A stretch of DNA of 64,000 nt from Poecilobothrus nobilitatus (Eukaryota > Arthropoda > Insecta > Diptera > Dolichopodidae). Numbering within the stretch: position 1 is the first letter of the stretch; the number at the start of each line of letters is the position of its first letter. The position numbers and the translations under genes are program-made. The notes beneath the pieces are model-generated. The model was given only the letters and a program-made list of their open reading frames with translations. It was not told where the DNA came from and did not search any database. This document shows positions 43,185 through 55,818 of this stretch, in pieces. The stretch is from the NCBI GenBank assembly GCA_947095535.1, contig OX352772.1:104037099-104101098 (forward strand), read 5' to 3'.

Positions 43185-43815
43185 CTATAAAAAATTGTTT
43201 AGTGTTTTCGTTTATCTGTTCGATTTCTTTGGTCATAAAAATTGTTCCTTGGCAAATTTTTATTAAGTTCCATTAGTTCGTTTCGGTACGTTATTGTTTT
43301 TAAAGTTTTTTTTCTACTTTCCGTTGTTCTGATATTCTTTATTTGGGTTTTTCTATTTTTTAGAGACCCTTCCAAAAAACAATTAACCCTTTTACATTTT
43401 TATGTTTACTGACGAATAGTAAACATTTTTTTTGCAAGGGTAAAACCTCAAATACATTTTATTTTTTCCTTGTTTTCCCTTCAGAAGTTCTGACATTTCA
43501 TATTATATCTGAATGCGGTTTGAAACGTTTCTTTTTTTTTAAATTATAATTTATTTATAAAAGAAAATATTGAATAAAGTCGAATTTTTAGTGTATTTTT
43601 TTTATTTATTTTTTTGGTTATTTTTCTGTTTTAGATGTTATTTTTCTGTTTAATATGGATGGTTTTTTACAGACAGAATCACAAAATATACCCTGGGATA
43701 ATAATGTTTTCTGATTCAGTTTGTGATATTAAAAAAAAAATGTACGATATGAATACTCTCTTGTTTTTAAAAAACTTTTTTAAGAAATGTTACGAACCCA
43801 CTCCTAAAAGAACAA
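43185..43815. other. Upstream region of the carboxypeptidase, no further exon supported
   Basis: AT-rich with several T-runs. The missing N-terminal exons of the carboxypeptidase should lie at or beyond this stretch, but I cannot support any. The short plus-strand frame at 43635-43832 shows no recognisable product. Confidence 0.4.
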
Positions 43816-44375
43816 TTAGAGATGGATCTTAAAAAAATTCGTGTTGCCACTTCGAATGTGAACGGCGTTCTAAACAAGAAAATCACACTGGAAGCATTTT
43901 TAAATATACAAAATATAGACGTGTGCCTATTATCAGAAACTCACAAGACACGACAGTCAGAATTAAAAATGTTAGGTTATACATACTACAAAGCGTTTCA
44001 TCCTAGTGGTCAACCGAGAGAAGGTGGTGCTGTAATAATTAAAATTTCTTTAAGGCATTATGAAGAGTGTACTATAAGAACTGACAAACCACATCTGATT
44101 GTAATCAAAGTTCAGTGTCTAAAACAAGATCTTAATATAGAGGGACTGTACTGTCTATAGGTATAATATAAAAAACCTGATGTTTAAAGATCGCCTACAA
44201 CTACTTGGCGACAGATTTATTTTGGGAGGTATTATATTCACCATATATATTGGGGTTCCAGATTGAGCTTAACTACAGGAAGAGAGCTAAGAAAAGCTAT
44301 TAAAAAGTTGGGTTGCCAATATCATTCTACGAGCAAGCCAACCTTTTGGCCAACTGACACAAATGCTTATTTATT
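43816..44375 (+). pseudogene. Jockey-clade endonuclease fragment
   Basis: 43822-44160 is open and gives IRVATSNVNGVLNKKI, LEAFLNIQNIDVCLLSETH, HPSGQPREGGAVIIK and EGLYCL, the first half of a jockey endonuclease. After frame changes, YWGSRL, REL and KLGCQYHSTSKPTFWPTDTNA follow to about 44375. No RT follows. Same clade as element A but a different copy, and broken earlier than the catalytic SDH. Confidence 0.75.
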
Positions 44376-44689
44376 AATTCATATGAAATGCTTATTTGTT
44401 AATTTTCATTTTCAGTTTTACTAAAAACTAATAAAACCCTAATAAATTTTCGATTGTAACAATATAATGTAATTTAGAAAATTAAAAAAAAATAGCAATT
44501 AAAAACTTTTTTCCACTTTTTAGTTCAAAAAAAGCTGTTTTTTTTTATTTATTTTTTGTATTATCCCTTTTAGTCACTAGAAATAAGTGTTATATTATAT
44601 AAGTGTTAGATATATATGAAATACTTTTGTTTTGAAATATACATGGGAAAAAATAATTCCGAGGGATTTTAGATTAGGATTTAAAATCG
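44376..44689. other. AT-rich spacer with one arm of a direct repeat
   Basis: A segment at about 44655-44720 (GGGATTTTAGATTAGG, GGGGTTATATG) resembles 46596-46665 on the far side of the RNase H-bearing element. Otherwise nothing is recognised. Confidence 0.4.
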
Positions 44690-46560
44690 GGGTTATATGC
44701 TTTATACAGAATATTTATGTATTTATTTATTTTCGTTCACATATAATGTCTACCTCTACCCCAACGTGTCATGGGATCCACACAAGTATGATTTTGTTTT
44801 TCATTTCGTTTAATTTATGTTGTAACTCTCTAATTTGTGGTTCGTCAGAGAATAAGTTCTCCATCGCATGCAGGGTACTGAGACTATCAGTATATATTAC
44901 TGCATTTTGTCCTTGTCTTGCGCAGATTTCAAGTGCCTCTTTTACGGTTTGAGTTCCGCTGCAAATATGCAGGTGTTAGCGTCGATATTTTTGGATGCTA
45001 TTACCGTGTTACTAGTTGTGATAGCATAGGCTACTCCATCATTGGTTTTGGGGGCGTCGTGTTAATCTTTGGTTTTCTGAAGTGTCATGGTGGTTCATGG
45101 TGCTCAGCGATGTCTGTTTTGTTAATGTTTATTTCATATTGTTTGTAAGTTACTATTGCTTTGTGGATTTATCTATTGCTATTGCTGATGTGGGTTTAAT
45201 TTTTCCCTGTTGTTCAAGTTTGTTGCATACGGTTTCGTGGAATGGGTGGTTTGTATTTATTATTGCTTTAGCGGTAGTTCTACATACGAGTTTATCTCTT
45301 CTCAGCACGAACGTTGGTGCGTTTGTTAACAACCTGACATATGAGCATTGGAGTGCTCCGGTTGCTGTTCATATAACCTTGTTTATTGCGACTTCTATTT
45401 CTTCGATGTTAGCCATAGTTGTGAGTTCGTAAACTCTGATGATGTTGTCACTTTGGCCAAAGAGTATTTGTTTTAAAATGGTTACGCTGTTTGGATTTTT
45501 TGTTCGTAGTTCTTTAATACATATGCAGTATTTTAATAGTTTTCCGGTGTTATTGATCTGGGATAACATTTTGCTGATGTGTCCATTGAATTTAGTTTTT
45601 TTCGTTATCTTGAGACCGAGAATGTGTATCTCTTCGAAACATTCATTGTTTTATTATTTATAATCATTTCTTTCTCTATACATTTCCTCCTGTTACAAAA
45701 ATGTATTATTTCAGACTATTCTTCTGCTACCAAACCTCCTTTGTTAGTGGTCTAGTTTGTGAACAGCTACATTACCAGATTTAGCTTAATTTTTCTTTGT
45801 TCATAGTTTCCTGTTGCCATCATGATGATGTTGTCCGCATAAGCAAAGAAGTCAACATCTCCATAAGTTTCCATCTCTACACTAAGATTATTTAGATATG
45901 CATTAAATAGTACCCCGGAAAGTGGTGATCCCTGGGGTACTCCTTGATACATTTTCCTTATCCTGGAATGACAATTATCAATCTTTACTGTAAGTTGCCA
46001 GTTAGTGAAGAGATTCTCAATGTCATCTTCGGTCTTGGTTCCTGCATGCCAAGCTTCTCTAATTGCGCTTTTTTCATTTGAGAGATTGAATGCCATTAAG
46101 ATAGATAATAGGTCTACATGTTCTTTCTTGTCTTGGAAATTTTTAATCTTCTTTTCTACTACCATCAGTGTTGAGGTTGTGCCTCTAAGTTTGCGGAAGG
46201 CGTGTATTGAATTGTGTGCGTTTTTTTTCGAATAGTCAATTTAATCGGTTTGCCATGATCTTCTCCATAATTTTGGAAAATACCGGTAGTAGTGATATAA
46301 ACCTGTTGTTTTCCGCTTGATTTTAGTTTTTATCTTTTTTCGTGATTGGTACTACTTTCGCTATTCTCCAAGTCTGTGGTATGACACTTGTATTCAGAAT
46401 TTCGTTGTACAATCTTATTAGTCGTTCTTTGAATCGAGCGCCGGCTTTTTTCACCATCTGATAAGAATCCGTCTCTATCAGTGGTGGTTCCAACTGTTGC
46501 TCTTAGCGCATGTTCCAATTCTTCCCTCGTAATCTTGCTATTCATGTGTTGAGCGGTGAT
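44690..46560 (-). pseudogene. I-clade-like non-LTR fragment: reverse transcriptase and RNase H
   Basis: In minus order: ITREELEHALRATVGTTTD, then in another frame a stretch ending VVPITK. Next comes an RT core at 45767-46165 with GVPQGSPLSGVLFNAYLNNL and FFAYADNI (Asp-Asn in place of YADD). A decayed thumb follows, then an RNase H near 44720-44920 with AVIYTDSLSTLHAM and IILVWIP*HVGVEVD. RT plus RNase H fits the I/R1/LOA group. Multiple stops and shifts. The catalytic Asn in YADN is likely decay. Confidence 0.7.
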
Positions 46561-48055
46561 TGATATATATGTGTATGTGAGATTCTAAATTAGCAGGGAT
46601 TTTAGAGTTAGATTAAAAAACAGGGTTATATGGCTTTTCCAGAACATTTATATGTATGAATATGTGACATTGTGCATTAGGAGGGATAAATAAAATTAAA
46701 AAAATTATTTTAAATCTGCATTCGAGTATATTTTTTTATTTCGAGTATTTCAGCATTTTTTTTTCCAACAATTGTTTTGTCGGCATTTTATTTATCAACT
46801 TTTTTTGCATTCAAAATTGTTTTTCAACATTTTTAATTCGACATTCTGTTTTTCAACAAATAAACCCACACTCATCTATGTCGAATAAATTTGGAGCTCT
46901 GTTTCACTGTGACATCTGCGCATATGGAAGAGTTGATACAGTCTACTGCACTCTTTCTCGTTTTTTTCTAGACTAATTTAGTAATTTCTGTAAATTAATT
47001 TGTATAATAGTTTAGCAATTAGCTAAGCAATAGTAATATAAGAATATTCTGTTTTTTACGCAAAATCTCATTTCAAAAAGGTTTGACGCGAATTTTCATG
47101 CCGTATACTTACATAATTTTATTCTTTTCTTAAAAATGTCTGAAATTAATTCTGTTATAGTTTGATTTTTTTTGCTTTTTCAATATTCAATCGTCATAAA
47201 TTGTTTAATTGTTTTTGTGTTGTTTTAGTTGTTGTTTTTTGTGTTGTTTAATATTGAAAAAAAAGTGAGTTTGTAATTTGTATAAAACTATACATATATA
47301 TGTGTGAATATTTATTTTTTTTTCGTGTGAATTTTAAAATATGCTTAAAAAAAATTCGTATATATTGCACTTATTTAAAATTGGTCGAATTTTCTTATTT
47401 TAAAAAAAGTCTGTTATAAAAGTTATGAATTATGATAGATATATACTATAAGTGTATAACAAATCAGAAATCTACTCTATTAACGAAATATATAAAAATA
47501 CCCTTTGCTTGTAAAATTTTCCAGAAAAATTAGCTTTGTATTATGCGCTGGAAGGAAAAAAAAATATTGGTAAAGTTTCAAAAGTTCCGATTTTTGTTCA
47601 ACACTTTTTATTTGTTGAAAACAACATTTCCATTTGGCATGAGCATTGATTCAAATTCGGCTTTATTTAAGATTCTATTTAAAAAATTAATTCAATTTGT
47701 GAATTGTGAATATAATAAAGAATCGTTAATATTGAAATCCATATAAATTGAAAGAATTTCACAGCAATTTGAAATTTTATCCCAACTGGATTTTTCTGTT
47801 AAATTCATCCAATTGAATATGCAAAATAGTTTTAAATTTTCTGTCCATAATTTAAAATGGTTCAAAATAAATTCATAAATTTATAAATTCTCTTCATAAA
47901 TTTGAAAAATTTATTTTTTGAAAGCAACTACTTCATTTTTATTTCATTTTATGTTTTTTAAAATTTTTGTAAGACTGAAGGGAAGAACTTGACTAGAAAT
48001 TTTTGAAAATAATTTTATAAGAAACACAGTATTGGAGGCTTATCAATTGACATAA
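46561..48055. other. AT-rich region, nothing recognised
   Basis: Holds the second arm of the direct repeat (46596-46665) and many homopolymer runs. Short frames (47543-47746) have no recognisable features. Confidence 0.45.
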
Positions 48056-48262
48056 AATATGATTTTAGTGGCTCATATATTTTTAGTGTGCGTTCTACAG
48101 CCGGAAAAAGTGAAAGTCAGCGACTCTTGGTTGAATTTAAAAGATTTTGATAACCTTTCTGTTCTAACACTGAAAGTAGCAAAATAATTATGTAGTTTTT
48201 GTGTAATGCTTTCTATATCAGTGGCATGTTTTAAACAATTGTTTAAAATATGTGCGGGGCAG
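48056..48262 (-). pseudogene. Fragment of a hAT-like transposase-derived gene
   Basis: In minus orientation the two readable frames give a GCPAHILNNCLKHATDIESI stretch and then YFATFSVRTERLSKSF. This matches the conserved C..H region of hAT-type transposases and their domesticated relatives. About 65 codons with one or two frame changes. No inverted repeats attach to it, and it is unrelated to the complete hAT at 50429-55338. Confidence 0.5.
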
Positions 48263-48532
48263 CCAACATCATTTAAATTTTTTAACTTTTAATTTTTTTT
48301 GGTGAAATATATGAGCCTTTGTTTTCCTCCTTATTTCTTTTTTTTTCGAATTTTATGTTTCTATACAATATATGCTATTGCTATACATATAGTTTGAAAT
48401 TTGAATATGAATAATATACATTATACAAATGTATGTATAGAGCTACGTAGTGTTAGGTATCTATAGCTATACGTATTTTTTGTTTTATTTTCTTTTTGGC
48501 GAAATATATGAGCCTTTGTTTTCCTTCTTTTT

Positions 48533-50164
48533 CTTTTTATACCCATACGATAGTATCGGGTATAATAAAATTACTCCTCCGTTTGTAACACCTCGAAATA
48601 AGCGAGGTAGATACACCTTCAAAGGTATGGATCGAATCAAAAAAAAAACCTAAGTCGATTGAGCCATGTCTATCCGTCAGTCCGTCCGTCAGCACGCTAA
48701 CTAAAAAACTAAGAAAGCTAGAATCTTGAAATTTACACAAAATATTCTAGGAGCAGTTTGTAGGTTTCCTATTTTTTTTGGTTGAGTTCCGACCAAAACT
48801 TCGGGTAGCTCTCGAACACCTAACTTTTAGATCCCCACATTTTTTTTGAAATAGAGCTATGAAATTTTAACTGCTGATAGATCTCACAAAAATATTAATT
48901 TTATTTTTAATAACTTTTTTTTGTAGCCCCATCCGTTACGGAGTTTCAGCTCCCCAAAGGTTTCAAAAAAGCTCTATATTTAAATTGTTATACCATAAGT
49001 TGTATAAAATATGTCTTCATTCTGAAAACGGCAAACGATTACTGCTTTTATTACCTTTAAAAGTATATATACAATAAATATATAGTTGTGGCATACGGTG
49101 TCTTAATTTACCGTTATGCGAAACTCAAATTTTGCAAAATCCTCTAACCCTTCTATCTTCTAAACGGTTTAAGTTGGAAACTTGAAATTTTTACAGAAGT
49201 TAGATCTTTGAAAATAAGTATGAGTCATTTCAGAATTTTTTTTGTATCACACCCCGTTTAGGAGCTGTAAGGGGTCAAAAACTGAAAATTTCCTATTTTT
49301 AAACCCCTGTAACTTGAACACCTGTTAAAATTTTTTTGAAGTGATACAGAAAAATTAAAGCTCCAACATTATACTTTTATTTCTGTTAACAACTTTTTTT
49401 AATAATATAGGATTACTTTATAATTGACGAAAGTGTTACTTGATTTTTTCAAATTTTCTAACAAATTTCTTTAACGAATTTTTTTGCATTTTGTTTTACT
49501 CGATAATTGGTAATTGTTGAAGATAGAATGCGTAGTACAAAAAAATGTAAATAAATAAACAACATAACGGTTACTTGAAGAATTTTTATTTATAAGATAT
49601 TGATATACATACATACTTATATAATATCATGTTTATTTACATATCGTATATGTCAGTGATGAATAAATGATAAGAGTATAAATGTATATTATATAGCGCC
49701 GTATTTACATACATACATATATGTATTTTATTGTACATATAAGAAATTATTCTATGAATTGAAATATTTTTAAAGAAATATTGCAATGTACGATATACTT
49801 ATAACAATATAAATATACTATGTACGCATTAATATAATATAATATTTAAAATTATATTTACTATTTTGTACTTAGTAAATTTAATATACATTTACCGCTT
49901 AGTATTAAATGGTACTAAAGAATATTTGAAAAAGTTTTGGATTGATAATCGTTATGTGGACGGTTAAAATCTGCTTTTGAAGAATGTATAAACATATAGT
50001 TTGAATATTTGTACAAGCCATAGTTCTAGAAATTATAAAATTCACCCAAATTATTTTAATATACTAAAAATATTAAAAAAATAATATCGTAAGCAGAGTG
50101 GAAGGCTGTGAACATACTAACGGTTCGTACGGGTATCTAAGAGTTGACAAAGGGAACTGTATTC
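48533..50164 (+). repeat. 1.6 kb dispersed element G, copy 1, with 12-bp target duplication
   Basis: Begins with a TATACCC...GGGTATA hairpin (about 48538-48562), followed by a CCGTCAGTCCGTCCGTC block at about 48675-48692, and ends ACTGTATTC. TTCCTTCTTTTT flanks it at 48521-48532 and 50165-50176, interrupting a satellite unit. It has no ORF of note, so it is non-autonomous. Its inverted partner is at 55819-57394. Confidence 0.65.
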
Positions 50165-51364
50165 TTCCTTCTTTTTTTTCAAAATTTATGTTTCTATACA
50201 ATTTGCTATTGCTATACATATAGTTTGAATATGAATCATATTCAAATATATGAATGATGATATCTATACATTATTGTATTAATAAAGCTATGTAGTGTTA
50301 GGTATCCATAGCTACGTATTTTTAGTTTTATTTTGGTTTACGTTTCTATACAATACACGCTTATTGCTTATGCTAATGCTATACATATAGTTTAGTTTGA
50401 ATATAAATGATATACTTGTAGAGCTCATCAGGGCCGGTCCTTCCATATGTGCAAGTTGTGCAGTTGCACAGGGCGCCATATAAAAAGGGCGCCAAAAAAC
50501 TTTTACTTACATTTTTCTGAATATATTTTTTAACAAAAAATTATCAAAAAGAAACTATTCTACCAGTTTTACAAACTTTTTAAATATTTTCCAAAATTAA
50601 AAAACATTTCCTGCCCAAACATATTATTATTAAGTACCTACATTAAATCACATAACAATATATATGTAAGCTTTCGCACTATTGCATTAGTATTACCTAT
50701 AATAAAAGAAATAATTATTTTCTTATTAATGCATAAATACAGTTTACATACATATGTATATATTTATGGACCTGTAATCTATATTTATACTTGATATATT
50801 TTTATTACAATTATCAAATTCTATATTAAATGACAAATGTATTATACACAAATGTACAATTTTTGTTTGGTTTATTTATATGGATATGTACATACCTACA
50901 TCTAATTCAATTTTAATATATTTTCTCTTTATTATTATTGCAAAATATGCAAATATATATTTACATTATTAGACTTCAATCATAAAGTAACATATAATCT
51001 ACTATAGATCGTATTTATGCTTCAATTTCATTTCAAATCACATACAAATGCTTTCTTACTCTACAATACATATTGAACCTAAAAATAATAATATGTACAT
51101 ACAAATTAAATTCAATATAAGCCGGTCGCGAACGTGCAGAAAAAAAACTTGCACAAAAGTCAAATAATATTCTATATATTCGCTTATTAGAAATTTGTAT
51201 GTATTGTAATTTTTTTGTCGTAGCTTAATAGAAATTATAGGGCGCCAATGTGCAGAAAATATTCTTGCACATTCTATATTTTTTAATATGAAATTTAAGA
51301 AATAGGTAATAGTGAATAAGTATTAGTAAATGTCTATAGAAAATAGATAACTATACAATTTAAA

Positions 51365-51783
51365 CAGAGATGCAAACCAAAAGGTTTTTCTATTTAGTTT
51401 TGGTTTAATAAGTAAATTCTACTTTTGGTTTAGGTTTTGTTTTAGGTTTTAAGAGTTTAAATATTTGGTTATAGGTTTGGTTTTGTTTCAATATCAATTA
51501 ATAAGACAAATTTATGTGCTTTAAATATTTTATTTTATGGTAGGTATCTATAAAAATTTATTTATTAATTAAGAAAAAAATAATTGACGAACTACTAGGA
51601 ATAACAAGATAACATTAAAAATTATAATAAAACAAAATAAATTTGCTTTTAAAGGTAAATATATAATAATTTATTTTACATTTACTTAATATGTATTTAT
51701 ATATAATTTTCAATTTGTTTTGGTTTGGTTCTGATTGTACAAAATTTTAATGCCGACAGTTTCTGATTTGATTTACATCTCTG
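51365..51783. mobile_element. hAT-type MITE nested in the hAT transposon
   Basis: Ends CAGAGATGCAAACCAAA (51365-51381) and, in complement, CAGAGATGTAAATCAAA (51783 downward) form inverted repeats. Imperfect 8-bp flanks AATTTAAA and ATTTTAAG match at 6 positions. Interior TTTGGTTT-rich sequence has no frame. Confidence 0.6.
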
Positions 51784-52679
51784 ATTTTAAGCATAAAAAG
51801 GAGTAGAAAAATTGAGTAGTAGAATTAGATTTTTATTATATTGAATGATATTGATGATTGATATTACAAATCATAAATTATATATATAGGGTGTGTTAGA
51901 GCATGAGTACAAGTGTTTTAAGCAGGGAACCAGTCATCGTATATTATTTAAAAAAAAATATTAATGTTAGCGGAAATGCTCTGTCGATGGTATATATTTC
52001 CAAGTTCCAACTTTCGGAAAGGATCAGAAAGGGGTCAGTTATAGTCCGTGCAGTAAAAGAAAAGACTTTTTATGAAATTTATATTTGCAAAAGAAGGCTT
52101 ATGTAATTTAAGTAAAAAAGATATTTTGGTATTATTGCCATAAGAAAATGTGTATGTAAAATTCTAATGCTAGACTTCGAATATAAGATTTTATGTAAAA
52201 AACTACTTGTTAAAAAGATTCTTTTACTGATCGGACCATAGACATATTTTTTTATACAAATTTGGATTCTACTTTCAAAATTAGGAAATTTTTATCTTTA
52301 TATTATATTTTTTTGTTTTCTCAGTATTTTGCTTATAAATCAATAAAAATATAACAAAATTCATTCACACTTCTAAGTACATAATACAGCAAAAATATGA
52401 AACATCTTCCTTATATTTACATGGCTGGGATACTCTGTATATGAATTATGATTTATGGCATCAATTATCAATATCATTCATTATACATATAATAAAAATG
52501 TAAAATCTCTGAAAGCGCGCGTAATATGTGTAATGTTATTGGAAAGCATTATATTTTGAAAGCAAATTAGAAGTGGCAACTGGCAAGTGAATTTTTAATT
52601 ATTGAATAATTTTTAATTTATATTAATTTATAATTAATATAAATTATAAAGTCATTCATTGTAAGTGAATAAAAGCAAC

Positions 52680-55128
52680 ATGAATAAGAAAAAACTATCT
52701 GGAGCTGAGTACAGAAAGAGAAGAAAAATTCAGGAGGAAGAAAACAAAAAACAATCAGGTAAACTGTTGGAATTTTTTTCTGTTGGAACAAGTGCTAGTT
52801 TGGAAGAGCAGGTAATTCCATCTGTTATAGATAGTGTTACTAGAGAACCGGTAGCGTCAACCTCAAATCCAACAGTTTTATTAAATATTCAAAATGACAC
52901 CAATGAAAAATCTAATAATAATTTAGGTAATTTATTGCAAGATTTGACAGATCCAGCTAATTGGCCCAATTTAAACGATGACGTTATTAATAAATTAGTT
53001 AGCTTAGGTCCAAAACAGGTTTTAGATTTTATTTTTCCAAAAACTAAAAATAGAAAATTTAATATTTCTTTGTACAACAGAATTTTAGCTAACGGTAATA
53101 AAATTTCTCGTTCTTGGTTAATATATTCAATTTCTAAAGATGCCGTTTTTTGTTTCTGCTGTTGTATATTTTCTAAAAATAGGGATGTACATTCTTTATC
53201 AAGTTCTGGATGTTCAGATTGGAGCCATGTGGGGCAAATTCTGAAGATCCATGAAAATAGTTCTTATCATATGCAAAATTTTAAATCATGGAAAATGTTA
53301 GAAGTTAGTGTTAAAACGAATCGTACTATAGATTGTGCATTAGAAAGTACTATGAAAGTTGAAATTCAGCATTGGAATAATGTATTACGTAGGTTACTTA
53401 TTTTAGTTAAATTTCTTGGAACTCAGTCTTTAGCCTTTAGAGGAACATCCGAAAAATTATATGCTTTGAATAACGGTAATTTTTTAAAACTTGTAGAAGC
53501 TATAGGAAATTTTGATTTAGTGTTAGGAGAACATTTAAAGAGAATAGTAAATGAGGAGACACAGAATAAATATCTTAGTAAGACAATTCAAAATGAACTA
53601 ATACATTTAATATCTGATTCGGTAAGAAGAAAAATTATTTCCATGATTAAGGTTGCAAAATATTTTTCAATCATAGTAGACTCTACTCCAGACAAAAGCC
53701 ATATTGAGCAAGTTAGTTTAGTTATTAGATTTGTTCACCAGGAAAATAATAGTTTTAAAATTAAAGAACATTTCTTAGGTTTTTTAGAAGGAAAAGATAA
53801 AACTGGAGAAGGACTGACTGATTTAATTTTAAAAGAATTAGAAAATTTTAATATTTCAATTAATGATTGTGGAGGTCAGGGTTATGATAATGGCTCCAAC
53901 ATGCGAGGTAAACAATCCGGTATGCAAAATAGAATTAGAATTTTAGAACCTAGAGCTTTCTTTGTCCCATGTTCCTCGCATACCTTAAATTTAGTAGTAA
54001 ATGATTCTGCTCATTGTTCTTTAGATGCAGTTAAATTTTTTGATATTGTACAAAATTTATATACTTTCGTATCTAGTTCAACAAATAGATGGGCAATATA
54101 CAAAAAAAAATGTGCCGAATTTAACTTTAAAACCTCTTTCTGAAACTAGATGGGAAAGTAGGATAGATGCATTGAAGCCTCTAAAGAATATTCTAGCAGA
54201 TATCAATGAAGCTTTAATTGAAATTTCTGAAGAGGGAAATTCAGAAGTAAAAGTTACTGCTGAATCGTTAGGAAATAAAATCTTAGAGTTTAAATTTATT
54301 TGTAGTTTATTGGTTTGGTTTGATATTTTAGAAAAAATAAATATAGCAAGCAAATATTTGCAAGGACAAAGTGTTAGTTTGTCTGCAGGCATTTCATTAT
54401 TAGAAACCACAGCTCGATTTCTCGTAGAAATGAGATCTGATGAGGTATTCGAAAAATATATTAGTTCAGCTCAGGCAATAGCTTTAGATTTAGATGTACA
54501 AGCTACATTTCCAAATCAGTCATCCTTACGTTCTCGGAAACGAAAAAGGATGTATACAGAAGAGTGTCAGGAAACAATTTTAGATTCCAAACTAAGTTTT
54601 AAGGTCAATTTTTATTTCAAAGTCTTAGATCAGGCTATTAGTTCTATTAATGAAAGATTTGAGCTTCTTAAAGCTCACAATAATTTATTTTTTTTCTTAC
54701 ATAATTTAAGTGAGGCTTCTAACTTAGAAAATTTAAAAGAACTATGTGAAAAGGTAGATTCTGCTTTGTCCTTTAATGAATCAAAAGATTTAAATGGTGA
54801 GGAGTTATATACAGAATTTGTCAAACCAAACCAAACTAGTTTAGATGTTTTAAATTACTTATTTCAATCAGGTTTAGATCTAATTTTTCCGAATTCTGTA
54901 ATAGCCATTAAAATTTTAAACACCTTACCAATAAGTGTAGCTTCAGGTGAACGTAGTTTTTCAAAATTAAAATTAATCAAAACTTACTTACGAACGACAA
55001 TGACACAAGATAGACTGGTAGGCTTGTCAATTTTATCCATAGAAAAAGAATTAGTTGAAGCTTTAGATTATGATGATCTTATTGAGGAATTCGCAAAGTT
55101 GAAAGCTAGGAAGGTTAGGTTTACTTAA
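52680..55128 (+). pseudogene. hAT transposase (ZMYM1-like), one single-base frameshift
   Basis: The ATG at 52680 (MNKKKLSGAEYRKRR) is chosen over an upstream GTG. A TTF-type zinc finger follows with FCFCCCIFS, SGCSDWSHVGQILKIHE and SSYHMQNFKSW (about residues 150-205). The catalytic region has SIIVDSTPDKSHIEQ, GQGYDNGSNMRGKQSGMQ and PCSSHTLNLVV. An A-run of nine (54102-54110) shifts the frame, with one base in excess. The second part holds LKPLSETRWESRIDALKP and ends with the dimerisation domain SGERSFSKLKLIKTYLR to a stop at 55126. About 815 codons in all, with only this lesion. It may be a very recent mutation, a sequencing error in the homopolymer, or a read-through site. Confidence 0.9.
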
Positions 55129-55818
55129 GTTATAATTTAGATGTTGATGTAATTTAGATTTGTTTAGGTTATCTAGGAAAAGAGGAATAGGCCTATTGGG
55201 GAAACCTCTATAAAAAAACGCGTTAAAAAAGCCTACCTCAATGGTGACGAGGAAATGGCTTGTACCATTAATTTTAAGTTAAAGGGGCGAAATTTTTCAA
55301 AAGTGCACAGGGCGCCAAATTAAATAGGACCGGGCCTGGAGCTCATCAATAATCATACCATATATATAATATAAATCATATACATACATATTATGTATGT
55401 ATGTACATAGAACAGAAATAAATTATACGATATTGTCTAGTTAGACAATATCGTTACATATTGGTATCGGTACATATCGTTACATATTTTAAATATAATA
55501 ATATCGGTACATATCGTTACATATTTTAAATTAAATTGTAAACCAGTAAAAAACAAGTATATACAATATTATGTATGTATGTATGTATTTTTGAAATTTA
55601 TTTAAGAATAAAATAAGGGTAGATTTTTAAAATTTACAATAAATGTACAAAATAATTTTCATGCAATGCACAAAATTATTTGTTGAAATTTGCATCAATA
55701 TTAAAGATTTATATACTACATATATTATGTATGCATCGTTATACAAGCATATGCATAATATTTTGCATTGTTTTCATTGAAATCAAATATTTTTTTTTCT
55801 AAATATCTATTAAAAACG

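Larger units (their letters stand above)
50429..55338 (+). mobile_element. Complete hAT transposon, 4910 bp
   Basis: Perfect 8-bp target duplications GAGCTCAT at 50421-50428 and 55339-55346. Terminal inverted repeats are CAGGGCCGGTCC (50429-50440) and its near-complement GGACCGGGCCTG (55327-55338), one mismatch. A subterminal TGCACAGGGCGCCA block occurs near both ends (about 50464 and 55303). One transposase gene on the plus strand fills the right half. The left 2.2 kb is AT-rich and holds a nested MITE. It is inserted in a satellite unit between the two inverted G copies. Confidence 0.95.

Noticed and set aside
44918..45432. Two overlapping plus-strand hydrophobic frames resembling membrane proteins
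   Set aside because: They are antisense to the RNase H and thumb region of a minus-strand non-LTR element; the hydrophobicity comes from T-rich codons.
54095..54115. Programmed frameshift in the hAT transposase
   Set aside because: An A-run can slip, but hAT transposases are not known to need frameshifting, and one extra base explains it. Kept only as a possibility in the finding.
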